Shown in pieces: positions 24,349 to 34,902 of a DNA stretch of 64,000 bases. Both the position numbers and the translations under genes were made by a program. How positions within the stretch are numbered: position 1 is the first letter of the stretch; each line of letters begins with the position of its first letter. The DNA comes from Actinomadura cremea (GTDB taxonomy: Bacteria; Actinomycetota; Actinomycetes; Streptosporangiales; Streptosporangiaceae): assembly GCF_014648495.1 (NCBI RefSeq), contig NZ_BMRF01000002.1, positions 434,001 through 498,000 on the forward strand, read 5' to 3'. The notes under the pieces are model-generated. The model was not told the origin of the DNA. It ran no database searches and saw only the letters and a list, made by a program, of their open reading frames with translations.

Positions 24349-25130
24349 TGGCGACCGTCCTCGCGCTCGGCGCGCTGATCGGCGTCCTGCTGGGCCTCCT
24401 CGGCGGCGGCGGCTCCATCCTGGCGGTCCCCGCCCTGGTCTACGGCGCGGGCCTCCCGCTGGACGCCGCGATCCCCGCGTCGCTCCTCGTCGTCGGGATC
24501 TCCTCGGTGACCGCCGCGCTGCCGCGCGTCCGCGCCCGCGAGGTCCGCTGGCGCGTCGCGGGCGTCGTCGGCGGCGCGGGCGCGGTCACGGCGGTCGGCG
24601 GCGCCGCCCTGGGCCGGCTGCTCCCCGACCAGGCGATCATGCTCGGCTTCGCCGCGCTGATGGTCGCGGCCGGAGCCCGCATGCTCGCCGGGGACGCCCC
24701 GCCGGGCGGGGCCTGCGCCCTGCCCGGCGGCGGCGTCGACTGGCGGGCGTGCCTGCCCCGGTCCCTCGCCGCCGGGACGGTCGTCGGCGTCCTCACGGGC
24801 CTGTTCGGCGTCGGCGGCGGCTTCCTCGTCGTCCCCGCCCTGGTGCTCGGGCTCGGCCTGCCGATGGCGGCCGCCGTCGGCACCTCGCTCGTCGTGGTGG
24901 CGGCCAACGCGGCCGCCGGCTTCGCCGTCCACGCCGGGAACGCCGCCCTCGACCCCCTGGTCGTCGGCGGGTTCACGATCGCCGCCGTGGCCGGCTCGCT
25001 CGCCGCCGCCCGCTTCGCGCGCCGCGTGAACGCCGACCGCCTCCGCCGCGCCTTCGCCGTCCTCGTGTTCGCGGTGGCGGGCCTCACCACCGCCCAGACC
25101 CTCCTGGACCCGTCCGCCCTGGCGGCCTGA
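24345..25130 (+). CDS. Sulfite exporter TauE/SafE family permease
   Basis: A 261-residue integral membrane protein with seven or eight hydrophobic segments and the duplicated family motif: GLLGGGGSILAVPALVY near the N-terminus and GLFGVGGGFLVVPALVL in the second half. It probably exports sulfite or a related oxyanion produced by the upstream dioxygenase. It starts within the stop of the rhodanese gene; a second ATG three bases later is equally possible. Confidence 0.92.
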   Translation: MMATVLALGALIGVLLGLLGGGGSILAVPALVYGAGLPLDAAIPASLLVVGISSVTAALPRVRAREVRWRVAGVVGGAGAVTAVGGAALGRLLPDQAIMLGFAALMVAAGARMLAGDAPPGGACALPGGGVDWRACLPRSLAAGTVVGVLTGLFGVGGGFLVVPALVLGLGLPMAAAVGTSLVVVAANAAAGFAVHAGNAALDPLVVGGFTIAAVAGSLAAARFARRVNADRLRRAFAVLVFAVAGLTTAQTLLDPSALAA

Positions 25131-25154
25131 CCGCCCCCGCCGGGCCGTCGCCCA

Positions 25155-27350
<2,196 letters not shown>

Positions 27351-27367
27351 TTACAGCACGGGCAAAG

Positions 27368-27380
27368 TTACCCAGGGTAA
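27368..27380. promoter_or_regulatory. Palindrome TTACCCAGGGTAA in the geoA-hydroxylase divergent region
   Basis: A perfect 6-bp inverted repeat around a central A. Its right arm runs into TAAGAT (27378-27383), a plausible -10 box for the rightward molybdenum hydroxylase genes, so a bound regulator would overlap that promoter. Confidence 0.5.
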
Positions 27381-27450
27381 GATTTTGCTAGCCGGACGAG
27401 CGCGCACCGCGGGCCGTGACTCGGAGGCGATTCCGGGTAGGGGGCCGGGC

Positions 27451-28041
27451 ATGGACAGTGAAGATCGGCCGGTGTACGCGGACGTCACCCTGGTCGTGAA
27501 CGGGACCGAGCGGCGGCTCCGCGTCGACACGCGGTCGTCGCTGCTGGACGTGCTGCGCGAGGGCCTCGGGCTGACGGGCTCGAAGAAGGGCTGCGACCAC
27601 GGGCAGTGCGGCGCGTGCACGGTCCTGCTGGACGGCCGCCGCGCGAACGCGTGCCTCGCGCTCGCGGTCGCGCACGACGGCGCGGAGATCGTCACGGTCG
27701 AGGGCCTCGCGGAGGACGGGCGGCTCAGCGCGGTGCAGGAGGCGTTCATCGAGAACGACGCGTTCCAGTGCGGGTACTGCACGCCGGGGCAGCTGTGCTC
27801 GGCGACGGCGATGCTGGACGAGGCGCGGCGGGGGTGGGCGAGCGCGGTGACGGCGGACGTCTCGCGCGAGCCGTTCCTGGACGACGAGGAGATCCGCGAG
27901 CGGATGAGCGGCAACCTGTGCCGGTGCGGCGCGTACGTCGGGATCGTCGCGGCGGTGCGCGACGTCGCGGGGGAGACGAACCAGGCGGCGCGCGATCCGG
28001 GCGCGGTGGCCGAACGGATCAGGGAGGCGTCCCGGCCATGA
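27451..28041 (+). CDS. Molybdenum hydroxylase, [2Fe-2S] subunit (PaoA/XdhC-type small subunit)
   Basis: A 196-residue electron-transfer subunit of the xanthine oxidase family. The plant-ferredoxin cluster is bound by CDHGQCGACTVLLDG plus a later Cys, and the second cluster by CGYCTPGQ and NLCRCGAY. There is no Tat signal, so the enzyme is probably cytoplasmic, unlike E. coli PaoA. The ATG at 27451 follows GTAGGGGG. An insertion between the two cluster motifs (ARRGWASAVTADVSREPFL) is typical of the YagT-like branch. It overlaps the FAD subunit gene by 4 bp. Confidence 0.93.
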   Translation: MDSEDRPVYADVTLVVNGTERRLRVDTRSSLLDVLREGLGLTGSKKGCDHGQCGACTVLLDGRRANACLALAVAHDGAEIVTVEGLAEDGRLSAVQEAFIENDAFQCGYCTPGQLCSATAMLDEARRGWASAVTADVSREPFLDDEEIRERMSGNLCRCGAYVGIVAAVRDVAGETNQAARDPGAVAERIREASRP

Positions 28042-29039
28042 GGCCCTTCGTGTACGAGCGCGCCGCGAACGCCGCCGACGCGGTGGAGCTGCACCGGAAC
28101 GGGGCCCTGTACCTGGGCGGCGGAACCAACCTGGTCGATCTCATGCGCCTCGGCGTGGAGGAACCCGGCCGCCTCGTGGACGTCTCCCGGCTGCCGTACG
28201 ACGAGATCGAGGTGCGCGCGGACGGGACGCTCGTCATCGGCGCGGCCGTCAGCAACAGCGACCTCGCCGCGGACCGGACCGTGCGCGAGACCCACCCGAT
28301 GCTGGCGCGGGCCGTCCTGGCGGGCGCGTCCGGTCAGATCCGCAACCGCGCCACGGTGGGCGGCAACCTCCTGCAGCGGACGCGCTGCTCCTACTTCCAG
28401 GACGCGTCCAAGCCGTGCAACAAGCGTGCCCCCGGGACGGGGTGCCCGGCGAGGGAAGGCGAGCACCACAACCTCGCGATCCTGGGGCACTCCCCGGCGT
28501 GCGTGGCGACGCACCCGTCCGACATGGCGGTGGCGCTGGCCGCGCTGGACGCGTCCGTGCGCGTGCGCGGCCGCGACGGGGAGCGCACGATCCCGTTCGA
28601 GGAGTTCCACCGGCTCCCCGGCAACGAACCCGAACGCGACGCGAACCTGCGGGACGGCGACCTGGTCACGGCCGTCGAGGTCCCGCCGCTGCCGATGCCG
28701 TCGCGCTACCGGAAGGTGCGCGAGCGGGCGTCGTTCGCGTTCGCGCTGGTGTCGGTCGCGGCGGCGATGCGCACGGTGGGCGCCACGGTCCCGGACGGCG
28801 AGGGCGGCGTCGTCCGCGACGTCCGGCTGGCGCTCGGCGGCGTCGCGCACAAGCCGTGGCGGTGCCGCCGGGCCGAGGACGTCCTGCGCGGCGCCCCGGC
28901 GAACGAGGAGACGTACCTGCGGGCCGCCGAGGCGGAGCTGGAGGCGGCCGAGCCGCTGCGCGACAACGGCTACAAGGTGCCGCTCGCCCGCAACCTGATG
29001 GTCCGGACGCTGATCGAGTTGCAGGAGGGCTCCGCATGA
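28038..29039 (+). CDS. Molybdenum hydroxylase, FAD subunit with extra [4Fe-4S] (PaoB/YagS-like)
   Basis: A 333-residue FAD-binding subunit. FAD motifs include LGGGTNLVDLM and the ATVGGNLLQRTRC region. The cysteine-rich insertion CSYFQDASKPCNKRAPGTGC with a later CVATHPSD matches the [4Fe-4S] site described in the YagS/PaoB and 4-hydroxybenzoyl-CoA reductase beta subunits. The start overlaps the stop of the iron-sulfur subunit (ATGA) and its end overlaps the large subunit by 4 bp, so subunit ratios are likely coupled. Confidence 0.93.
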   Translation: MRPFVYERAANAADAVELHRNGALYLGGGTNLVDLMRLGVEEPGRLVDVSRLPYDEIEVRADGTLVIGAAVSNSDLAADRTVRETHPMLARAVLAGASGQIRNRATVGGNLLQRTRCSYFQDASKPCNKRAPGTGCPAREGEHHNLAILGHSPACVATHPSDMAVALAALDASVRVRGRDGERTIPFEEFHRLPGNEPERDANLRDGDLVTAVEVPPLPMPSRYRKVRERASFAFALVSVAAAMRTVGATVPDGEGGVVRDVRLALGGVAHKPWRCRRAEDVLRGAPANEETYLRAAEAELEAAEPLRDNGYKVPLARNLMVRTLIELQEGSA

Positions 29040-31093
29040 CGAGCCGCGCGGAGAGCAGGGAGAAGGTCACCGGGACGGCGCGGTACGCCTACGAGTACCC
29101 GGTGGAGGGCGCGGTCTACGCGGCGGCCGTCCAGGCGGCGGTGGGCAAGGGCGAGATCCGCTGGGTGGACGACTCCCGCGCCCGCGCGATGCCGGGCGTC
29201 CTGGACGTCCTGTCCTGCGAGAACGCGCCGCGGCTGGCCGACACCTCGAACGGCGAGCTGGCGGTGTTCCAGTCCCGGACGGTCGCGTTCCGGGGGCAGT
29301 TCGTCGCCGCCGTCGTCGCCGAGACGCTGGAGACGGCGGTCGAGGCGGCGCGGCACGTCCGGGTGGAGTACGCCGAGGAGGAACCGGACGTCCGGCTGCG
29401 CGACGACCACCCGGGCCTGTACCGGCCGGACAAGGTCAACGCGGGCTTCCCGCCGGACACCCTGCAGGGCGACCCGGACGGCGCGTTCTCCTCGTCCGCC
29501 GTGCGGATCGACGCCACCTACACGACGCCCGCCGAGCACAACAACGCGATGGAGCCGCACACCACGGTCGCCCACTGGGACAAGGACGGCGGCCTCGTCC
29601 TCTACGACTCGAACCAGGGCGCGTCCGCCGTGCAGTCCACGATCGCCCCGATCTTCGGCCTCGACCCCTCCCGGGTGCGCGTCGTGTCCCCGCACGTCGG
29701 CGGCGGCTTCGGATCGAAGGGGACGCCGCGCCCGAACGTCGTCGTGGCCGCGATGGCCGCGCAGGCCGTCGGGCGCCCGGTGAAGTTCGCCGTCCCGCGC
29801 CAGCAGATGTTCGCCACGACCGGGTACCGCACCCCGACCGTCCAGCGGCTCAGGCTGGGCGCCGACGCCGGCGGACGCCTCGGCGCGATCGCCCACGAGG
29901 TGTTCGAGCAGACCTCGACGGTCCGGGAGTTCTGCGAGCAGACCGCGACACCGACCCGCACGATGTACCGGGCCGAGCACCGCCGCACGTCCCACCGGCT
30001 CGTCGCGCTGGACGTCCCGACCCCGTCGTGGATGCGGGCGCCCGGCGAGTGCCCCGGCATGTACGCGCTGGAGTCGGCGATGGACGAGCTCGCCGTCGCC
30101 GCCGGCGTCGACCCGATCGAGCTGCGCGTCCGCAACGACACCGGCACCGAGCCCGAGAGCGGCAGGGAGTTCAGCTCCCGCAACCTCGTCGCCTGCCTGC
30201 GGGAGGGCGCCGAGCGGTTCGGCTGGGACCACCGCGACCCCGCGCCGGGCGTCCGCCGCGTCGGGCGCAAGCTGCTCGGCACCGGCGTCGCCGCCTCCAC
30301 CTACCCCGCCTACCAGAGCCCCGGCAGGGCGATCGCCCGCGCGGAGCCCGACGGGACGTACACCGTCCGGATCGCGGCGGCCGACATCGGCACCGGCGCC
30401 CGCACCGCGCTCGGGATGATCGCGGCGGAGACGCTCAAGTCCGACCTGGACGCCGTCCGGATCGAGCTCGGCGACAGCGAGCACCCCGCCGCGTCCGTCG
30501 CGGGCGGCTCGTCCGGCACCGCGAGCTGGGGGACGGCCGTCGTCCTCGCCTGCGAGAGCCTGCGCGGGAAGCTGAACGGCGCGGTGCCGCCCGAGGGGAT
30601 CGAGGCGTCCGCCGACTCCGGCGACGCGCTGAAGGCCCGCGAGGACTACGCGCGGCACGCGTTCGGCGCCCAGTTCGCCGAGGTCGAGGTGGACGTCGAC
30701 ACCGGCGAGGTCCGCGTCCCGCGCATGCTCGGCGTGTTCGCGGCCGGGCGGATCATCAACCCGACGACCGCGCGCTCGCAGTTCATCGGCGGCATGACGA
30801 TGGGGATCGGCATGGCGCTGATGGAGGAGAGCGTCATGGACGGCGAGTTCGGCGACTACCTGAACCGCGACCTCGCCCAGTACCACGTCCCGTCCTGCGC
30901 CGACGTCCGCAACGTCGAGGCGGCCTGGATCGAGGAGATCGACCCGCACCTCAACCCGATGGGCTCCAAGGGCATCGGCGAGATCGGCATCGTGGGCGCG
31001 GCGGCGGCGATCGCCAACGCCGTCCACCACGCCACGGGCGTCCGTGTCCGGGATCTGCCGATCACCCCGGCCCGTCTGCTGCCGCGACTTTGA
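29036..31093 (+). CDS. Molybdenum hydroxylase, molybdopterin-binding large subunit (PaoC/YagR-like)
   Basis: A 685-residue catalytic subunit of the xanthine oxidase family. Features include GGGFGSKG (molybdopterin contact) near residue 221, PAEHNNAMEPHTTVAHW, RAPGECPGMYALESAMDELA, and the catalytic glutamate in GSKGIGEIGIVGAAAA near the end. The subunit is shorter than xanthine dehydrogenase large subunits and closer to the aldehyde-oxidising PaoC/YagR branch, so aldehyde oxidation is the best guess; the substrate cannot be read here. No XdhC/MobA-type insertase gene is adjacent. Confidence 0.93.
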   Translation: MTSRAESREKVTGTARYAYEYPVEGAVYAAAVQAAVGKGEIRWVDDSRARAMPGVLDVLSCENAPRLADTSNGELAVFQSRTVAFRGQFVAAVVAETLETAVEAARHVRVEYAEEEPDVRLRDDHPGLYRPDKVNAGFPPDTLQGDPDGAFSSSAVRIDATYTTPAEHNNAMEPHTTVAHWDKDGGLVLYDSNQGASAVQSTIAPIFGLDPSRVRVVSPHVGGGFGSKGTPRPNVVVAAMAAQAVGRPVKFAVPRQQMFATTGYRTPTVQRLRLGADAGGRLGAIAHEVFEQTSTVREFCEQTATPTRTMYRAEHRRTSHRLVALDVPTPSWMRAPGECPGMYALESAMDELAVAAGVDPIELRVRNDTGTEPESGREFSSRNLVACLREGAERFGWDHRDPAPGVRRVGRKLLGTGVAASTYPAYQSPGRAIARAEPDGTYTVRIAAADIGTGARTALGMIAAETLKSDLDAVRIELGDSEHPAASVAGGSSGTASWGTAVVLACESLRGKLNGAVPPEGIEASADSGDALKAREDYARHAFGAQFAEVEVDVDTGEVRVPRMLGVFAAGRIINPTTARSQFIGGMTMGIGMALMEESVMDGEFGDYLNRDLAQYHVPSCADVRNVEAAWIEEIDPHLNPMGSKGIGEIGIVGAAAAIANAVHHATGVRVRDLPITPARLLPRL

Positions 31094-31232
31094 TCATCTG
31101 ATCGGCCGAACGCCCCACGTTTTCCCGTCAGGTGAGGGCGCGGAGCCGGGCGAGGTGAGAACCTGGGACGTGCGGGGCCGCTCCGGTGGCATCAACATGG
31201 TGCGGGCGCCCCGCCCGAAGGGCGAGGAGCAG

Positions 31233-31652
31233 ATGACGGTCTGGCGGATCACCGGCGGGGATTCCGAATCGGGTGTGCCGCGTCCGGAGCGGGCGTCGCC
31301 CCGCTACGACCTCGTCGAGCTCGACTCCCCGCTGCTGCACATCGCGGGCGGGACCGGCTCGCCGTGGCTGCGGCTCACCGGCGAGATCGACGTCTCCAAC
31401 GTGCCCGACCTCACCCGGGCGCTGCGCGGCGCGCAGGCCCGCGCGGGCGGCGACGTCCACGTCGACCTGGCCGGCGTCGACTTCGTCGACGTCTCCGGCC
31501 TGCGCGCGTTCGCGCACGCCGCCCGCGACCTGTGCGACCTCGACCGCCTGCTCGTCCTGCACTCGGTGTCGGCCCACATCGACCGGCTCGTCCGCCTCAT
31601 CGGCTGGGACGCGGTCCCCGGCCTGGAGGTGCACTGCCGCCCGCGCGTCTGA
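31233..31652 (+). CDS. STAS-domain anti-sigma factor antagonist
   Basis: A 139-residue single STAS domain protein. The core reads LRLTGEIDVSNVPDLTRAL and DLAGVDFVDVSGLRAFAHAA, where the Ser of DVSGLR is the expected phosphorylation site. It would bind and sequester a serine kinase anti-sigma factor. No kinase or sigma gene is adjacent. ATG at 31233 was chosen for the GAGGAG three bases upstream; another in-frame ATG lies at 31197. The SpoIIE-type phosphatase at 47 kb could act on proteins of this class, but no link is shown. Confidence 0.88.
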   Translation: MTVWRITGGDSESGVPRPERASPRYDLVELDSPLLHIAGGTGSPWLRLTGEIDVSNVPDLTRALRGAQARAGGDVHVDLAGVDFVDVSGLRAFAHAARDLCDLDRLLVLHSVSAHIDRLVRLIGWDAVPGLEVHCRPRV

Positions 31653-31694
31653 GCGGCCGCGTCCCCGGCCGCCCAGACCCGGACGTTCGGCCCC

Positions 31695-31736
31695 GGACGT
31701 TCAGGTTCGGACGTTCAGGTTCGGACGTTCAGGTTC
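31695..31736. repeat. 14-bp tandem repeat, three copies, spanning a stop codon
   Basis: GGACGTTCAGGTTC is repeated exactly at 31695, 31709 and 31723, with partial copies on both sides. The stop codon of the minus-strand gene (31729-31731) lies in the third copy, so the repeat array extends downstream from that gene's 3' end. Confidence 0.95.
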
Positions 31737-32163
31737 GGACGAGGGTGAGGTCGAAGTCCTTCCGCCAGGTCTTCCCCTCGTCCTCGGACGCCTCCCAGCG
31801 CCCGAGGACGCGGTCCCGCTCGACGTCGGCGATCCAGCGCTGGTGGAAGTCCGGATCCTCGCGGGTCATGGTCCAGCGCCCGTCCCCGAAGGTCATGGCG
31901 AACTCGCGGCACACCCCCCGCTCGTCGTGGTAAAGCACGGCGTACGCGTCGTTCGCGTCGCTGCGCCCGATGACGAGGGTCTGCACGGAGTGGTTCTCGC
32001 CCTCGCCGGCCTCCCACCGCAGGGTCAGGAACGCCTCCCCGAGCCACTCGACGGTGGTGACGCCCGGCACCTCGGTGCCCGGCGGCAGGAACGGCGCGTC
32101 CGACAGCGTCGTCGCCCACGTGCCGGTGAGCCCGTCGAGCTTCTCGAGTCCGGTGTTGCGCAT
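31729..32163 (-). CDS. Small beta-barrel hypothetical protein (DUF1579-like)
   Basis: A 144-residue cytoplasmic protein with alternating strands: LTGTWATTLSDAPFLPPGTEVPG, VEWLGEAFLTLRWEAG, DAYAVLYHDERGVCREFAMTFGDGRWTMTRED and WRKDFDLTLVRT. This pattern fits calycin/DUF1579-type barrels often met as uncharacterised actinomycete proteins. ATG at 32163 has GGAGAAGCG before it and replaces a longer frame that starts at 32220. Function unknown. Confidence 0.75.
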   Translation of the reverse strand: MRNTGLEKLDGLTGTWATTLSDAPFLPPGTEVPGVTTVEWLGEAFLTLRWEAGEGENHSVQTLVIGRSDANDAYAVLYHDERGVCREFAMTFGDGRWTMTREDPDFHQRWIADVERDRVLGRWEASEDEGKTWRKDFDLTLVRT

Positions 32164-32260
32164 CGCTTCTCCGATCGTCCGGTCCGTCCAAGGTAGACCG
32201 GCGGTGCGCCGCCCGCTCATCGCTCGGAACAGGCCCCGCCCGAACCGCCCGGTGGGGCGC

Positions 32261-33481
32261 CTAGCGGGGCGCCCAGCGCGCCTCCTCCACCGGGAACGTG
32301 ACGGGCAGCTCGACGAGCGCCCGGTGGATCGGGCCGGGACGCCAGCGCAGCTCGTCCACCGGGACGGCCAGCTCCAGGTCGGGGATCCGGTCGAGGAGCC
32401 GCTCGATCGCCAGCGACGCGATCACCCGCGCCTGGCCCTTCGCCGGGCAGCCGTGCGGGCCCGCGGCGAACGCGAGGTGGGCGCGGTTGCCGGTGCGCTG
32501 CGCGGACGCGCGGGACGGGTCGGTGGTCGCGGCGGCGTAGCTGATCACGACCGGCAGGTGCGCGGGCAGCAGGTGGCCGCGGAAGTTCAGGTCGCGGCGC
32601 GGGTAGGTGGCGCCGAAGTTCGCCATCGGCGGGTCGGTCCACAGGACCTCGTCGAGGGCGTCCTCGACCGGGAGGCTCCCGCCCGCGAGGTTCCCGCCGA
32701 ACCGGTCGTCCGACAGCAGCAGCCGCAGCCCGTTCGCGACGAGGTTCTGCTCCGGCTCGGTGCCGGCGCCGAGCAGCAGCGTGAGCTGCTCGGCCATCTC
32801 GTCGTCGTCGAGCCCGGCGGGATGGCTCATCATCCACGACGCCACGTCCGCGCCCGGCCGCTCCCGCTTCAGCGCGACCAGGTCGCGGGCGGCCTTCCCG
32901 AGCAGGACGTTCGCCTCCTCGGCGGTCAGCCCGTCGTAGGCGCCGTCGAAGATGCCGCTGACGCCGCGCAGCAGCCGGTCGCCGATCTCGGACGGGCAGC
33001 CGAACAGCTCGTTGAACACCAGCAGCGGCAGCGTCCGGGCGTAGTCGGCGACCAGGTCCGCCTCGCCCTTCCCGGCGAACGCGTCGATCAGCCGGTCCGC
33101 GCTCGCCTCGACGTAGCCGCGCAGCGCGAACGTGTCGACCCGCGCGAGGCTGTCGGTGATGACCGTGCGGAGGCGGGCGTGCACCGGGCCGTTGGCCGAC
33201 AGGGTGTTGGGACGGTCCATGAGGATCGGCAGCACCGGGCAGTCCGGCGGCAGGCTCGACTGCCACTCCAGGCCGCCGCGCGGGAACGTGCCGGGGTCGC
33301 GCATGACCTCCAGCGCCGCGTCGTACCCGATGACGAGGGTCGCCTCCGCGCCCGGCGCCAGCTCCACCGGGGCCAGCTCGCCGTGCTCGGCCCGCAGCCG
33401 GTCGTAGATCGCACCGGGGTCTTGCGCGAACTCCGGGCCGTACAGCTTCGTCCGCTCCGGCCCGCCGCCCGACTCGCTCAC
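32261..33481 (-). CDS. Conservon cytochrome P450, CYP157-like with ExxW instead of ExxR (CvnE)
   Basis: A 406-residue soluble P450, last gene of the complete conservon. The heme cysteine is Cys345 in FAAGPHGCPAKGQ. The K-helix motif, normally ExxR, is E278-V-L-W281, the same unusual substitution described for Streptomyces CYP157 enzymes. The I-helix region reads LLLGAGTEPEQN. The GTG start overlaps the stop of the GTPase gene (GTGA). Its redox partner and substrate are unknown; in conservons the P450 is thought to work with the small GTPase complex. Family assignment below P450 level is from motif memory only. Confidence 0.9.
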   Translation of the reverse strand: MSESGGGPERTKLYGPEFAQDPGAIYDRLRAEHGELAPVELAPGAEATLVIGYDAALEVMRDPGTFPRGGLEWQSSLPPDCPVLPILMDRPNTLSANGPVHARLRTVITDSLARVDTFALRGYVEASADRLIDAFAGKGEADLVADYARTLPLLVFNELFGCPSEIGDRLLRGVSGIFDGAYDGLTAEEANVLLGKAARDLVALKRERPGADVASWMMSHPAGLDDDEMAEQLTLLLGAGTEPEQNLVANGLRLLLSDDRFGGNLAGGSLPVEDALDEVLWTDPPMANFGATYPRRDLNFRGHLLPAHLPVVISYAAATTDPSRASAQRTGNRAHLAFAAGPHGCPAKGQARVIASLAIERLLDRIPDLELAVPVDELRWRPGPIHRALVELPVTFPVEEARWAPR

Positions 33482-34128
33482 GTGGTGGCCTTTCGGTCGA
33501 GGAGGAGAAGGTGGTCGACGAGCGAGATCAGGGCCTTGGTGGACGACGCGTGGTCGCGCGCGTCGCACGTCACCAGCGGCGTCTCGGGGTCGAGGTCGAG
33601 CGCCTCCCGCACCTCCTCCTCCGGGAAGGACGGCGCGCCCTCGAAGTGGTTGACGGCGACCGCGTACGGCAGGCCCTGCCGCTCCACGATGTCCATGACG
33701 GCGAACGACTGGTCGAGGCGCGCGGTGTCGACGAGGATCAGCGCGCCGAGCGCCCCGCGCGCCAGGTCGTTCCACAGCCGGGTGAAGCGCTGCTGTCCGG
33801 GCGCCCCGAACAGGTAGAGGACGAGGTCGTCGCTCAGCGTCAGCCGCCCGAAGTCCATCGCGACGGTCGTGGTGGTCTTGCCGCTGATGTCGGTGAGGTC
33901 GTCCACGGTCGCGCCGGCCTGCGTCATCCGCTCCTCGGTGCGCAGCGGCCGGATCTCCGAGAGCGTCCCGACGTAGGTGGTCTTGCCGACGGCGAAGTGC
34001 CCCACGATGAGGACCTTGACGGCGGTCCGGACGGTGTCGCGCACGTACCGTCCGCCCGCGGACGGGTCGGCGCCGTACGGCGCGGACGGGTCGGCGCCGT
34101 ACGGCTCAGAGGGTCGCGCGGAGTCCAT
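33478..34128 (-). CDS. Conservon small GTPase-like protein (CvnD)
   Basis: A 216-residue P-loop protein, close kin to the one at 8779-9360. Walker A is GHFAVGKTT, switch TTTTVAMDFGRL, G3 FGAPGQQR and VNHFEG near the G4 position. The N-terminus carries an exact eight-residue duplication (GADPSAPY-type), the product of a 24-bp DNA repeat, ahead of the conserved domain. It overlaps both neighbours: the DUF742 gene by 23 bp and the P450 gene by 4 bp. Confidence 0.93.
   Translation of the reverse strand: MDSARPSEPYGADPSAPYGADPSAGGRYVRDTVRTAVKVLIVGHFAVGKTTYVGTLSEIRPLRTEERMTQAGATVDDLTDISGKTTTTVAMDFGRLTLSDDLVLYLFGAPGQQRFTRLWNDLARGALGALILVDTARLDQSFAVMDIVERQGLPYAVAVNHFEGAPSFPEEEVREALDLDPETPLVTCDARDHASSTKALISLVDHLLLLDRKATT
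34058..34105. repeat. 24-bp exact tandem duplication in the cvnD N-terminal region
   Basis: The 24-bp unit at 34058-34081 is repeated without change at 34082-34105. It ends next to the DUF742 stop codon (34106-34108) and adds eight residues to the GTPase-like protein in frame. Confidence 0.95.
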
Positions 34129-34459
34129 CGAGCACCTCCTGAAGGAGCCGGGCCTGGGTCCGCGCCGCGGGCGCCGGGGCCCGGGTGCTGAGGTGGCCGT
34201 CGTCGACCAGGTCCGACAGCAGCACCTTGGTGACGGCGACGGGAAGCTCCAGGTGCCCGGCGATCTCCACGACCGACAGGGCGCCGCCCCGGCACAGCTC
34301 CACGATCCGCAGCTTCTCGGGGCTGAGCCCGGTGAGCGGCAGGTCGCCGTTCGCGATGACCAGCGTGACCAGGTCGAAGACGTTGCGGGACGGGTGCGCC
34401 CGGCCGCCGGTGACGACGTGCGGCCGCACCAGGGCGCGCTCGTTGCGGCGGCGGGTCAC
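34106..34459 (-). CDS. DUF742 protein (CvnC)
   Basis: A 117-residue DUF742 protein of the complete conservon, with N-terminal ALVRPHVVTGGRAHP and winged-helix-like C-terminal half (LRIVELCRGGALSVVEIAGHLELPVAVTKVLLSDLVDDGHL). The GTG start overlaps the stop of the roadblock gene. Its partner GTPase starts 23 bp before its end. Confidence 0.92.
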   Translation of the reverse strand: MTRRRNERALVRPHVVTGGRAHPSRNVFDLVTLVIANGDLPLTGLSPEKLRIVELCRGGALSVVEIAGHLELPVAVTKVLLSDLVDDGHLSTRAPAPAARTQARLLQEVLDGLRATL

Positions 34460-34902
34460 GCGGTGCCGTCCCGGGGGCCGCCCGCGTCCGGGCGCGGCGG
34501 GCTCGTCAGCTCCTTGCCGAGCCGCTGCACGAGTTCCTGCAGCCGGAACGACACGGTCTCCATGTCGACGTCCAGCGCCGCCGACACCGCCAGGTAGGCG
34601 CCGGGGCCGGCCGCGACGAGGAACACGTACCCGTCGTCGAACTCGCTGATCGTCTGCTGCCAGGTGGTGCCGGCGTCGCCGCAGAACTCGGCGGTACTGC
34701 GCGCGAGCGACTGCAGCCCGGCCATCCCGGCCGCCTGCCGCTCGGCGTCGTCGCGGCCGATGCGCTCGGAGTGCGCCATCAGCAGCCCGTCGGCCGACAG
34801 CAGGATCGCGTACCGCGTCCCGGGCATTCGCAGGGCGTCGTCCAGCATCCAGCCGAGCCGGTTCACACCGTCGTCCATCGAGCCGTTCCACCCCTCGTTC
34901 AT
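34456..34902 (-). CDS. Roadblock/LC7 protein (CvnB)
   Basis: A 148-residue roadblock/LC7-domain protein related to MglB. Typical elements are LGWMLDDALRMPGTRYAILLSADGLLMAHS, the QSLARSTAEFCGD helix and GAYLAVSAALDVDMETVSFRLQELV. It should act as dimeric regulator of the neighbouring small GTPase. The ATG overlaps the sensor gene stop (ATGA). No equivalent gene exists in the first conservon of this window, so this is the only roadblock gene seen. Confidence 0.93.
   Translation of the reverse strand: MNEGWNGSMDDGVNRLGWMLDDALRMPGTRYAILLSADGLLMAHSERIGRDDAERQAAGMAGLQSLARSTAEFCGDAGTTWQQTISEFDDGYVFLVAAGPGAYLAVSAALDVDMETVSFRLQELVQRLGKELTSPPRPDAGGPRDGTA

Noticed and set aside
31695-31736. Regular short repeats that might suggest a CRISPR array
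   Set aside because: Units are 14 bp, directly abutting and without spacers; no cas genes are present.
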